Made by a program: the position numbers and the translations under genes. From assembly GCA_036745875.1 (NCBI GenBank), contig DAIOFH010000058.1, positions 1 to 23,526 of the forward strand: a stretch of 23,526 nucleotides of DNA, written 5' to 3'. The DNA is from DAIOFH01 sp036745875 (GTDB lineage Bacteria; Planctomycetota; SZUA-567). Shown here one piece after another: positions 1-6,924 of the stretch. The notes beneath the pieces are model-generated. The model was not told the DNA's origin. It saw only the letters and a program-made list of their open reading frames with translations, and did not search any database. The first letter of the stretch is position 1; each line of letters starts with the position of its first letter.

Positions 1-700
1 GGTAGCGCCTCGCCATCGTCAAGCGCTGCTTCGACATCAGGTCGAACATGTCCATATGAATCGCCTGCTCGAACGTCACCGCCTCCTCCAGCATCGCCGC
101 GACGTTGATTTGCATGTCGGGACGCCAGAGGGGAATGTACGTCACATTGCGGATGCGCTCCCGATAGTCGCTGTACCGATCCGATTCCTCGAACGACTTC
201 CCCTCATATTCGACCTTGCCGTTTTTCTGGTTTATCCAGACCGCCACCATCACGTCGGACGGGGTGTTGGCGACAACCTCGTCCAGCGTCTTGAGCGTCG
301 GAAACATGTCGCCGCCTCCGACGATGGGGACGTGAAGAATGACCTCCACCCCCCGATCCATAATCATCTCGTACACTTCGTTGACCCGCATATAGTCCGT
401 CATGGACACATATACATTGCCCCCTACGTCGACGATAATCACGTCGTCCTCGGCGGCACGGTCGATGCGGTTGATCAAAATGTCGAACTTGCTCCGGTCA
501 ATGTCCCCCTCCGTCCGCACGTCGATCAACTGAACGTCCAGCTCCGAATACCTGCTGAGCGTCTTGTTCTTCATGTCCATATCAATGCAAATCGGTTTCA
601 CGCCGACGAACGTATCAATAAGGTACTGCGCCATCAACGCGGCGACGAACGACTTGCCGATGCCGCCCTTGTCGCCCAGGGTAAAGTGCAATTTCCGCAT
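1..700 (-). CDS. traL: TraL-like P-loop ATPase (ParA/MinD family), C-terminus outside window
   Basis: The reading frame starts at 700 on the minus strand and is still open at base 1, giving about 233 residues. The start is fixed by an in-frame TGA three codons upstream. Residues 9-17 form a deviant Walker A motif (GDKGGIGKS), and a hydrophobic strand ending in Asp (IIVDVGG, about residue 95) is the likely Walker B. This is the SIMIBI ATPase fold of ParA, MinD and IncP TraL. RP4 TraL is about 240 residues, so only a few are probably missing. It sits just downstream of the traK-like gene, as in RP4, which is why TraL is preferred over a partitioning ParA, although a ParB-like protein lies 20 kb away. 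The ribosome site is weak. A CCCAACCAAAACAAC motif lies 23 bases before the start. Function beyond ATP binding is inferred; in RP4, TraL has no well-defined biochemical role. Confidence 0.75.
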   Translation of the reverse strand, partial: MRKLHFTLGDKGGIGKSFVAALMAQYLIDTFVGVKPICIDMDMKNKTLSRYSELDVQLIDVRTEGDIDRSKFDILINRIDRAAEDDVIIVDVGGNVYVSMTDYMRVNEVYEMIMDRGVEVILHVPIVGGGDMFPTLKTLDEVVANTPSDVMVAVWINQKNGKVEYEGKSFEESDRYSDYRERIRNVTYIPLWRPDMQINVAAMLEEAVTFEQAIHMDMFDLMSKQRLTMARRY

Positions 701-748
701 ATATTCTCATGTTTCGTTCCGTTGTTGTTTTGGTTGGGATTGGGTGTT

Positions 749-1132
749 TCAAAACCGCTTCGGCTCTCGCTTGGTTACTTCCCCATAGACGGGAAGCTCA
801 CCTTTTGTTCCCCCTTGTAGTGTCCTGGCGGGACGGTCGGCGGATGCCCCTTTCGCATCGTCGGCGTTCCGCGTTTTGGAATCCTGCCTCGTCGCTTCCA
901 GCTCTCGCCTGTACCGCTTGTCCTTGTAGTAGAGAAAGGTCGAGTAGGTGTAGTCGACGACGCCTTCCTGAAACAGCGCCTTGTAAATCTGCAACCATGA
1001 CCAGCCGCTTTTGTAGGCTGCCTCGATTTCAGGCCAGTACGCCAGGAAGGTGGCGAGACGCTTGGTAGCGTCCTTGATTCCGGGCTGAACAGTGCTTTCC
1101 TTGAGCATTTCCTCCAAAGATTTTTTGCCCAT
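749..1132 (-). CDS. traK: TraK-like oriT-binding relaxosome protein
   Basis: This 127-residue basic protein is encoded divergently from traJ/traI, directly next to oriT and upstream of the traL-like gene, which is the RP4 traK position. The central part (FLAYWPEIEAAYKSGWSW followed by IYKALFQEG and YSTFLYYKDKRYRREL) has the helical pattern of IncP TraK, which binds and bends DNA on the leading side of the nick. The C-terminal 40 residues are polar and probably disordered. I chose the ATG at 1132, which has GAGGA about six bases upstream and gives a length close to RP4 TraK (134). In-frame ATGs at 1144, 1198 and 1216 are alternatives. A TTGACA/TACAAT promoter drives it. Assignment rests on position and moderate resemblance, not on a diagnostic motif. 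Confidence 0.7.
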   Translation of the reverse strand: MGKKSLEEMLKESTVQPGIKDATKRLATFLAYWPEIEAAYKSGWSWLQIYKALFQEGVVDYTYSTFLYYKDKRYRRELEATRQDSKTRNADDAKGASADRPARTLQGGTKGELPVYGEVTKREPKRF

Positions 1133-1164
1133 GCGCTTCCTCATTCCGATTTCGTTCCGATATT

Positions 1165-1176
1165 TTACGTTATCAT
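1165..1176 (-). other. Possible three-codon leader ORF in the traK 5' region
   Basis: On the minus strand a strong GGGAGG (1190-1185) lies eight bases before ATG ATA ACG TAA, encoding Met-Ile-Thr. No start codon in the traK frame is properly spaced from this ribosome site. It may be a ribosome-binding decoy or a coupling leader, or chance. Confidence 0.25.
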
Positions 1177-1220
1177 TGTGGAAACCTCCCTTAAACATTC
1201 CGAAAACATCCCGCAAATGC

Positions 1221-1255
1221 CGTTTTCCCGTTATTGTACGTTTTTCATGCGTTTT
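1221..1255. repeat. Three CGTTTT repeats between nick and traK
   Basis: CGTTTT occurs at 1221-1226, 1239-1244 and 1250-1255 on the plus strand, in the AT-rich segment between the nick site and traK. In RP4 this is where TraK wraps and bends DNA. The repeats overlap the traK promoter. A role as TraK sites is inference from position only. Confidence 0.3.
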
Positions 1256-1260
1256 GTCAA
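1233..1260 (-). promoter_or_regulatory. traK-traL promoter
   Basis: On the minus strand a consensus -35 TTGACA (1260-1255) is followed after 16 bases by TACAAT (1238-1233), a good sigma-70/sigma-A promoter. Transcription would start near 1226, about 95 bases before the traK ATG. The promoter overlaps short CGTTTT repeats that are candidate TraK sites. This would fit the autoregulation of traK promoters by relaxosome proteins known from RP4. Confidence 0.65.
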
Positions 1261-1325
1261 GACATGGAGTAATTTTAATGAAATATAAAAGTACGTCAGT
1301 TATAATTAAAGAATGAAAAGAGTAT

Positions 1326-1400
1326 CGTTATTAGGGGCAGGATAGGTGAAATGGTCCCCCGAGGGAGCCCATTTCACCCGGACTTATTCGCGAAAGTTTC
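1326..1400 (-). other. oriT: oriT, IncP/RP4-type nick region with TraJ-site dyad
   Basis: Read on the minus strand, the segment contains ACCTATCCTG then CCCC, matching the IncP nick consensus YATCCTG|Y. The predicted cut is between the bases opposite 1338 and 1337. Immediately 5' of it on that strand is a perfect 10-bp inverted repeat, GGTGAAATGG (1345-1354) and CCATTTCACC (1369-1378), enclosing an inner TCCC/GGGA pair. In RP4 the same place holds a GTGAAG.../CTTCAC dyad recognised by TraJ. GCGAATAAG further out is also shared with RP4 as I recall it. Cutting the minus strand here would make the traK-traL side the leading side and traJ-traI the lagging side, as in IncP. Confidence 0.88.
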
Positions 1401-1424
1401 GCTCAACGTCCTCTATCCTGAACC

Positions 1425-1440
1425 ACCCAACCAAAACGAC
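1425..1440 (+). repeat. CCCAACCAAAACRAC motif, copy before traJ
   Basis: CCCAACCAAAACGAC occupies 1426-1440 and ends 24 bases before the TTG start of the traJ-like gene. Near-identical copies precede traL (738-724, minus), traE/topB (6886-6900) and, degenerate, traG (3401-3414), at 23-24 bases from the start codon. The function is unknown. Confidence 0.6.
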
Positions 1441-1464
1441 GGCCACCGCATAAAAGGAGGAATT

Positions 1465-1824
1465 TTGAAGAAAAGGAAGTGCTTTATCAAAATGTACCTT
1501 ACCGCCAGCGATAGAGCCAAAATAGTGCAGGCCGCAAAAGATTGCGGCATGTCGTTGTCCATGTATATCCGGACTTTTGCCCTCGGCAACGTGCCGGTGT
1601 CAAACATGGACCTCGATGAAATGTCCAAGGTTATGAAGGTACACGCCGACATCGGGCGACTCGGCGGACTGCTCAAAATGTTCCTGACCAACGATGAACG
1701 CCTGAACGACATGGGCCGCGAAATGGGCGTGGCGACCATCGACGGAACACTGGTCGATATACGTGCCACGCAAGCGAAACTCCTTGAATTGGTGGATGTT
1801 GTGTTGAAGAAGGCCAAGGGATAA
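1465..1824 (+). CDS. traJ: TraJ-like relaxosome accessory protein (MobC/TraJ, ribbon-helix-helix)
   Basis: The 119-residue protein closely follows the IncP TraJ pattern: a basic start (KKRKCFIKMYLT), a helix with CGMSLSMYIRTFALG, and the signature HADIGRLGGLLKMFLTND, where RP4 TraJ has NGDLGRLGGLLKLWLTDD. TraJ binds the inverted repeat next to the nick and recruits the relaxase. The gene lies just lagging-side of oriT and 20 bases before traI, as in RP4. The start is TTG at 1465, four bases after AAAGGAGG (1453-1460). A shorter product from ATG 1492 is possible. The upstream in-frame ATG at 1351 lies inside the oriT dyad and has no ribosome site, so it was rejected. Confidence 0.9.
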   Translation: MKKRKCFIKMYLTASDRAKIVQAAKDCGMSLSMYIRTFALGNVPVSNMDLDEMSKVMKVHADIGRLGGLLKMFLTNDERLNDMGREMGVATIDGTLVDIRATQAKLLELVDVVLKKAKG

Positions 1825-1844
1825 ATCGACGGGGAGCCTTGTTC

Positions 1845-3431
1845 ATGATTCCCAAGACGTTCAAAATGCGCAATCGCAGCAAGTCCAGCATGAAACGGCT
1901 GGTCGAATACATTACGTCTGATCAGAACAAGCGTCACCGTGTCAGCGAAATACTTATCTCAAACTGCAAATACCCGTCGCCCGAACTGGCAATGCGGGAG
2001 ATGCTCGTCACCCAGGCCCGCAACCGCCGCGCCGAATCGGACAAGACCTATCACCTCATGCTTTCCTTTCGTCCAGGCGAAGACCCGGCGCCGGAAACGA
2101 TCCGCAAGGTGGAAGCGGCGGTATGCAAAAAACTCGGCTTCGGCGAGCACCAGCGCATCGCCGTCGTCCACCGGGACACCGACAGCGTTCACCTGCATAT
2201 CGCCATCAACAAGATCCACCCCAAGCGGCTCACCATTCATAATCCGTATCGGGATTGGAAGTCGCTCGGGAAGGAGTGTGAGAAGTTGGAACGGACTTTG
2301 TACCTCGCCGCCGATAACCATACCCCTACTGGGAAGACCGAAACGGAACGCCGCGCTCAGGACATCGAGGCGATGACGGGGGAACAAAGTCTGCTGTCGT
2401 GGATTCGACAGGAATGCCTGCCCGCCTTGAAGGCGGCGGACTCATGGGAAGCGTTTCACCGCGAGCTGGCAAACGCCGGACTTGCAATCAAGATCCAGAA
2501 CAACGGCGTCAACTTCGTCGCCGCCTCCGGCGAGTGCGTGAAAGGGAGCGGCCTCGACCGCTCGTTTTCGAAGGGAGCGCTCGAAAAACGGTTCGGCCCG
2601 TTCCAGCAAAGGCCCGCCCGTCTTGATTCCGTCGTTCCGGTAAAAACGTATCAGCGTAGCGCCTTGGGCGAACCGCCCGAAGTGAAAAGCGAGTTCGCCC
2701 AGGCCAAGGAGAAAAACGAAACGCAACGAAAGAGCCGCATCCATGCGGTTCGGAACGAACAGGACACGAAAATGATGGTGCTGCTGGCCGAAATTCGCCG
2801 GGAACGCTTGCAGGCCCGGAGGACACCGGCCAGCCGCATCGCCAAGAAGCGCGTCTTCGCCGCGATTAACCAAAAATATCGCGCGAAGCTGGCGCTGATC
2901 AGAAAGGAGGCTCGGAAAAAACGGCAGACCGTGTACCGGGAATCGCCCCGGTACACATGGGTATCGTTTTTACAGGAACAGGCAAAGGAAGGAGATCCAA
3001 AGGCTCTCAAGAAACTCCGCGTCCGCGCCTTCGACATGGCGCGGAAAGGCGGCAATGCCATTCGCCCGGACGGCGACGCCGTGCCGGACGAGCAGCATAT
3101 CGAAAATCAGCGAATCGACAGCGTTACCAAGAAAGGAACCATCATTTATTCGGTCGGCAAAGACGAGTTGCGCGACGACGGGGAATCGTTTCGCATCAAC
3201 CGGGATGCCGACATCAAAACTGCGGTTCTCGCTTTGCAAATCGCACAGAAGCGTTTCGGAAACTGCCTTTTCGTCAGTGGAGATCGCCAGTACCGCGAGC
3301 TCATGCTCACGGCAGCCGTCGAAGGAAAACTCGGCGTCACCTTCTCCGATCCGTCGCTGGAAGTGAAGCGCAAGGCCATGATGCAACGCACCATCCAAAA
3401 CCCAACCAGACAACAAAGGGACAGAATATGA
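1845..3431 (+). CDS. traI: TraI relaxase, MOBP (IncP type), with C-terminal LPD7-like domain
   Basis: This 528-residue protein nicks oriT and stays covalently bound to the 5' end of the transferred strand. With the ATG at 1845 (GGGGAG eight bases upstream) the motifs fall on the RP4 TraI numbers: Tyr22 in LVEYIT (nucleophile), Ser74 in YHLMLSF, and His116 in the metal motif HRDTDSVHLHIAINKIHP. The TTG at 1839, only two bases from the ribosome site, was rejected. Residues about 280-380 are Arg/Lys-rich and helical. Residues about 430-515 (KGTIIYSVG ... LALQIAQKRFGN ... LGVTFSDPS) resemble the LPD7 domain seen in many mobilisation proteins. RP4 TraI is 732 residues, so the tail is shorter and different. 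The stop overlaps the ATG of a small leader ORF before traG. Confidence 0.95.
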   Translation: MIPKTFKMRNRSKSSMKRLVEYITSDQNKRHRVSEILISNCKYPSPELAMREMLVTQARNRRAESDKTYHLMLSFRPGEDPAPETIRKVEAAVCKKLGFGEHQRIAVVHRDTDSVHLHIAINKIHPKRLTIHNPYRDWKSLGKECEKLERTLYLAADNHTPTGKTETERRAQDIEAMTGEQSLLSWIRQECLPALKAADSWEAFHRELANAGLAIKIQNNGVNFVAASGECVKGSGLDRSFSKGALEKRFGPFQQRPARLDSVVPVKTYQRSALGEPPEVKSEFAQAKEKNETQRKSRIHAVRNEQDTKMMVLLAEIRRERLQARRTPASRIAKKRVFAAINQKYRAKLALIRKEARKKRQTVYRESPRYTWVSFLQEQAKEGDPKALKKLRVRAFDMARKGGNAIRPDGDAVPDEQHIENQRIDSVTKKGTIIYSVGKDELRDDGESFRINRDADIKTAVLALQIAQKRFGNCLFVSGDRQYRELMLTAAVEGKLGVTFSDPSLEVKRKAMMQRTIQNPTRQQRDRI

Positions 3432-3481
3432 GCATCTATGCCGGAAGAAAAAATCTCCGTTGGATACGAAAGCGAAAATAG
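3428..3481 (+). CDS. Possible 17-residue leader peptide overlapping the traG start
   Basis: ATG 3428 overlaps the traI stop (ATGA) and is six bases after AAAGGGA (3415-3421), the only good ribosome site here. It opens a 17-residue basic ORF (MSIYAGRKNLRWIRKRK) ending at 3481 in a different frame from traG, whose ATG lies inside it at 3438. It may act as a translational coupling leader. An A6 run at 3448-3453 lies in the overlap. Whether the peptide matters is unknown. Confidence 0.3.
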   Translation: MSIYAGRKNLRWIRKRK

Positions 3482-5564
3482 GAAAAACCCCTGGATTCGC
3501 ATCGTCTTTGTTTCATTGTCGCTCGTCCTGGGTCTGGCGGCTGCGACACAAGTTTTTGCCCGAACCTTCAATTACAGCGAAGCCCTCGGCCTCAACATCC
3601 ACCAGGTCTATTTTCCGGGGATGTTTGTCGTTTGGTATCTGGAGTGGGGAGACGTATACCCCGTAGAGTTCCGCGTTGCCGTTTCCTATGGCATGGCCGT
3701 TTCCGCCTGCCTGATGATCGTCTATATCATCGCCGACAGGATAATCAGCCAGTCGGCCAGAGGAAACAAGAAGCTCCACGGCACCGCCCACTGGGCGACG
3801 CCTCGGGAGGTCAAGGCGTGCGGCCTTCTCGATAACGACGAAGGCGTCTACGTTGGCGCATGGAAAGACAAAAAAGGCCAGCTCCACTATCTCCGCGACA
3901 ACGGCCCGTCGCACGTCCTTTGCTACGCTCCCACGCGAAGCGGCAAAGGCGTTGGCCTTGTGCTTCCCACGCTCTTGTCGTGGAAGCACAGCACCGTCGT
4001 TTCCGACCTCAAAGGCGAACTGTGGCAGTTGACTTCGGGCTGGCGCAAACATCACGCCAACAACATCGTCCTCCGCTTTGAACCCGCTTCCACCGAGAAA
4101 TGCGCCCGCTGGAATCCCCTCGACGAAGTGCGTCTCGGCACTCCAGACGAAACCGGCGACATCCGCAATCTGACGGAAACCATCATCGATCCCAAAGGCA
4201 AGGGGCTCGAAGACTTCTGGATGCAGTCGGCGGCGAACCTGCTTGAAGCCATCATTACCCACGTCCTCTACAAGCGAGAACGCGAAAAGACGCCCGCAAA
4301 CATGCAGGCCGTCGCCTACTTCCTCGCCGATCCCGACAACCCGGAGATGAAGCAGACCGACAAGTTTCAGGAAATGGTGGAGTACAAACACTACGAAAAC
4401 GGCGGAACGCATCGGCTTGTCGCCTCTATGGGCAAAGCCATGATGAACAAGCCGGACAACGAACGCGGCTCCGTCATATCCACTATGGATAGTGTTCTCG
4501 GGATTTACAAGGATCCCATCGTCGCGATGAACACCGAACGCTCCGACTTCCGCATCATCGACATCATGAATGCGGAAAAGCCGGTATCGCTGTACTTGAT
4601 TACCACGCCGGACAGCAAGGAACGTCTTTGTCCGCTTCTGCGCCTCTTGATAAACATGATGCTCAAGAAGCTGGCGGCGAAAGTGAACTACGAGGACGGC
4701 CGTGTCATCATGGCCCACAAACGTCGTCTCTTGATGATGCTGGACGAATTTCCGTCGTTTGGTAAGTTGCAGCCCATCGCCGATGGCCTGGCGTTCATCG
4801 CTGGGTATGGCCTCAAAGTCTATATAATATCACAGGATACAGTGCAGTTCGATTCGATCTATACCGACAAAAACTCCATTATTTCCAATTGCCACATCCA
4901 GGTGATGTTTCCCCCGAACAGGCTGGAAACAGCCAAATACATCTCGCAAATGCTTGGCGAAGCCACGGTCGTCGAGCGTCAGTATTCCGTTTCCGGAAAA
5001 CGTGCCGGGATGCTTCACGGCCAAGTCACCGAATCGATGCAGGCCAACAAGCGGCCTCTTCTTACCCCCGATGAAGTCATGGCGCTCCCTGGCCCAAAGA
5101 AAACATCCTCCGGCGACATCGAGGAGCCAGGCGAAATGATTGTCCGCGTGGCCGGTGCCGCCCCGATACGCGGCGTGCAGCCTTTATATTTCTTCGACGA
5201 TGTTTTTCTCGCCCGCGCAAAAGTCACTGCCCCCCTCGAATCAGACCGCATCGGGTTTGAACTTGAGAATAAGACCACCGCCAAGGTTCCGGATGATCCG
5301 GATAAAGGTGGGGAAGCTATGCCGGATAAGTCGGAAGATGCAGACGCCAATGCGGGCGGGGAATCGCGGAATAACGCTGCTAATGAGCGAAATGGCATCG
5401 ACCGGATAGTGCTTGACGATGGTGGCGACGCGGAGATCGACGAAGTGCGGGATGCTCTCAACGACGTGGCTGGTGGTGAATCGCGGGAACTGGACAGTAC
5501 CGAACCGCAGCCCGAACCCGGTCAGTCTCTTGCCTTGGATCGTACCCATGAAATCCCCCGTTGA
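3438..5564 (+). CDS. traG: TraG/VirD4 type IV coupling protein
   Basis: The 708-residue inner-membrane ATPase links the relaxosome to the type IV secretion channel. Two N-terminal membrane segments are visible (about residues 21-42 and 77-100). Then come Walker A (APTRSGKGVG, residues 164-173) and Walker B (RRLLMMLDEFPSFG, Asp436-Glu437). HGTAHWATPREV before the ATPase core and the NRLETAKYISQMLG region are typical of TraG of IncP and Ti systems. RP4 TraG is 635 residues. The extra length is an acidic, Gly/Asn-rich tail of about 90 residues (from about 615), perhaps a substrate-binding extension. ATG 3438 is the only plausible start in frame, but its own ribosome site is poor: the nearest (3415-3421) fits the leader ORF at 3428. 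It overlaps traF by 17 bases. Confidence 0.95.
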   Translation: MPEEKISVGYESENRKNPWIRIVFVSLSLVLGLAAATQVFARTFNYSEALGLNIHQVYFPGMFVVWYLEWGDVYPVEFRVAVSYGMAVSACLMIVYIIADRIISQSARGNKKLHGTAHWATPREVKACGLLDNDEGVYVGAWKDKKGQLHYLRDNGPSHVLCYAPTRSGKGVGLVLPTLLSWKHSTVVSDLKGELWQLTSGWRKHHANNIVLRFEPASTEKCARWNPLDEVRLGTPDETGDIRNLTETIIDPKGKGLEDFWMQSAANLLEAIITHVLYKREREKTPANMQAVAYFLADPDNPEMKQTDKFQEMVEYKHYENGGTHRLVASMGKAMMNKPDNERGSVISTMDSVLGIYKDPIVAMNTERSDFRIIDIMNAEKPVSLYLITTPDSKERLCPLLRLLINMMLKKLAAKVNYEDGRVIMAHKRRLLMMLDEFPSFGKLQPIADGLAFIAGYGLKVYIISQDTVQFDSIYTDKNSIISNCHIQVMFPPNRLETAKYISQMLGEATVVERQYSVSGKRAGMLHGQVTESMQANKRPLLTPDEVMALPGPKKTSSGDIEEPGEMIVRVAGAAPIRGVQPLYFFDDVFLARAKVTAPLESDRIGFELENKTTAKVPDDPDKGGEAMPDKSEDADANAGGESRNNAANERNGIDRIVLDDGGDAEIDEVRDALNDVAGGESRELDSTEPQPEPGQSLALDRTHEIPR

Positions 5565-6108
5565 CGGCCTCTTTGCGAGAGCGTCACGGGTGTTTGCCAT
5601 CGGTGGCATTCTCGTTCTCGGCGTCCTTCTCTTTTTCTATGCCTGCGGCGCTCGGATAAATCGCAGCAATAGTCTGCCAAAGGGGATTTATCGGGCTGTC
5701 GACAAGCCGCCGGAACGGGGGGACATCGTGACGTTCTGGCCCTCCGACTGTGCAGAAATAAGACTGGCGCGGGAGCGCGGCTACATCTTCGATGGCATTT
5801 ACAACAGAAATGGCGGCGGCGGTTACGGGCTTCTGATGAAGCGTTACCTCGGTCTGCCCGGCGACGTGGTTTCCGTCACCGACGACGGGGTGTTCATCAA
5901 CGGCGTCCTTTTGCCAAATACCAAGCCGCTTCTCTGCGACAACATCGGCGACCCGCTGCCGCGTCTCCGCTTCACCGGCTACACGCTCAAGGAAAACGAG
6001 GCTTTCTTTATTTCCGATCATATGCCTCGCTCCTACGACGCGCGGTACTTCGGCGTCCAGGAGACGAGACAGATTGTTGAAGTGCTGGTGCCGGTATGGG
6101 TGTGGTAA
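5548..6108 (+). CDS. traF: TraF-type S26 peptidase (pilin maturation/cyclisation)
   Basis: The protein has 186 residues. One membrane segment (about 15-33) is followed by a periplasmic peptidase domain with Ser42 in NSLPKGIY as nucleophile, Lys98 in MKRYLGLPGD as general base, and SYDARYFG (Asp164). These are the box motifs of the signal-peptidase I/TraF family. RP4 TraF processes and circularises the TrbC pilin. Here that role is inferred from motifs and from the position directly after traG, as in RP4. The trb genes it would serve are not in the window. The start ATG 5548 overlaps the end of traG by 17 bases, implying translational coupling. The upstream in-frame extension from 5413 lies wholly inside traG and was rejected. 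Confidence 0.92.
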   Translation: MKSPVDGLFARASRVFAIGGILVLGVLLFFYACGARINRSNSLPKGIYRAVDKPPERGDIVTFWPSDCAEIRLARERGYIFDGIYNRNGGGGYGLLMKRYLGLPGDVVSVTDDGVFINGVLLPNTKPLLCDNIGDPLPRLRFTGYTLKENEAFFISDHMPRSYDARYFGVQETRQIVEVLVPVWVW

Positions 6109-6115
6109 AGCCGCT

Positions 6116-6532
6116 TCAACCGCCAACATGGCGGAGCAATTCTTCAGGAGAGATCGCCCTGACGGGCGAGAGATCAAAGCCTTTTTCATCACGAGTCACG
6201 ATATAGTCCGCCGACCACTGCCTTGCAGATTCCACCAGAAGGGCATCCTCGAAATCGGGCATGGGAGATTCAATAGCCATGAGACAAAGAGAACGTGTCG
6301 TATCCAGAACCTCAAGAGCCATGATAAGTTTTTTCAGGGCTTCCTTGCATTTTCCCAAATCCGGTTGGCGCTTCTGGTACAAGAAGAAAAGGTCGGTGGC
6401 TGTGTTTGCCGTCATGGCGCCGGTGACGTCATCCCTGTCGATGAGATCGAACGCTTTCGCCGACACTTCGACGAAAGGAACCCGTTCCGAAATCACGTCC
6501 AGGATGACACTGGTATCAAAGACCAGTTTCAT
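6116..6532 (-). CDS. PIN-domain toxin (VapC-like ribonuclease)
   Basis: The protein has 138 residues with the PIN fold: Asp at MKLVFDTSVILD, Glu in FVEVSAKAF, and the acidic pair in MPDFEDALLVESARQ near the C-terminus, then ADYIVTRDEKGF. These acidic residues bind the metal ions for RNA cleavage in PIN ribonucleases. SVILDVI and the tail DYIVTRDEKGFDLSP are characteristic of toxin PIN proteins. The gene overlaps the 3' end of its antitoxin by 17 bases, so the pair is co-translated. Its stop nearly meets the traF stop (6108), so the module is convergent to the tra genes. It is inserted between traF and traE, which are adjacent in RP4, and probably stabilises the element. Confidence 0.85.
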   Translation of the reverse strand: MKLVFDTSVILDVISERVPFVEVSAKAFDLIDRDDVTGAMTANTATDLFFLYQKRQPDLGKCKEALKKLIMALEVLDTTRSLCLMAIESPMPDFEDALLVESARQWSADYIVTRDEKGFDLSPVRAISPEELLRHVGG

Positions 6533-6743
6533 ATTTCGCCAGACGCGCCTCGCGCGCCTCCTCCTTGGTAACGTCCGGTGGCAATGTGCCGATAAGCGAG
6601 CGGATAAGAGCAGCCTTGCTTTTTGTCGGTGGCATAATCTGGGCAATATCCTTGCCGTCTTCAGTAATCACAATCTCTTCCTCGCCGACCAGCTTCAAGT
6701 AATGCTCAACACCGGATTTGAATTCATCCAACGTGACAATCAT
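6516..6743 (-). CDS. Phd/YefM-family antitoxin
   Basis: The protein has 75 residues. The N-terminal part (FKSGVEHYLKLVGEEEIVITEDGKDIAQIMPP) has the Phd/YefM (prevent-host-death) pattern of a short DNA-binding fold with the 'I-T-x-x-G-K-x-x-A' strand turn. The C-terminal 35 residues (PPDVTKEEAREARLAKYETGL) are charged and would wrap the toxin. AAAGGAG lies nine bases before the ATG. It is first in the operon, overlapping the PIN toxin. Phd antitoxins neutralise the toxin and repress their own promoter, for which a direct-repeat operator candidate lies at 6794-6812. Confidence 0.82.
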   Translation of the reverse strand: MIVTLDEFKSGVEHYLKLVGEEEIVITEDGKDIAQIMPPTKSKAALIRSLIGTLPPDVTKEEAREARLAKYETGL

Positions 6744-6793
6744 CCCAAACTCCTTTCAACGTATTGCGACAGAATGCGTTTCGTGAATCGCCG

Positions 6794-6839
6794 ACTGTCA
6801 TATTACTGTCATTATACGTCGCCCTTCCAGCAACTTCAA
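6794..6839 (-). promoter_or_regulatory. Toxin-antitoxin promoter with direct-repeat operator
   Basis: On the minus strand TTGAAG (6839-6834), a 17-base spacer and a perfect TATAAT (6816-6811) form a promoter. Two ATGACAGT copies on that strand (6812-6805 and 6801-6794), 11 bases apart, overlap the -10 and the start point. This is one helical turn, as expected for an autorepressing antitoxin operator. Confidence 0.6.
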
Positions 6840-6885
6840 CATCGGTCTGTCTTGGACAGGCCGCCAAAGTTTATCCAATTATAAA

Positions 6886-6900
6886 CCCAACCAAAACAAC
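6886..6900 (+). repeat. CCCAACCAAAACRAC motif, copy before topB/traE
   Basis: CCCAACCAAAACAAC ends 24 bases before the TTG start of the topoisomerase gene. It is the same as the copy before traL and differs by one base from the copy before traJ. Confidence 0.6.
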
Positions 6901-6924
6901 TATATAGCACAGGAAAGGAATCAT

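Noticed and set aside
56..820. 254-codon plus-strand open frame at the left end
   Set aside because: It is the complement of the traL-like gene, whose P-loop and Walker B are conserved on the minus strand.
1414..1420. A second TATCCTG on the plus strand
   Set aside because: It is followed by A, not a pyrimidine, and lacks the adjacent dyad, so it is not a credible second nick site.
2957..3427. Arg-rich open frame inside traI, which might be compared with RP4 traH
   Set aside because: RP4 traH does lie inside traI in another frame, but this frame is an Arg/His-rich shadow with no ribosome site or recognisable similarity.
3513..4718. 401-codon minus-strand open frame opposite traG
   Set aside because: It is antisense to a clearly conserved VirD4-type ATPase, has biased composition of a shadow frame and no ribosome site.
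6119..6133. CCGCC/GGCGG hairpin between traF and the PIN toxin
   Set aside because: It lies within the 3' end of the toxin gene, is only five pairs and has no T-run.
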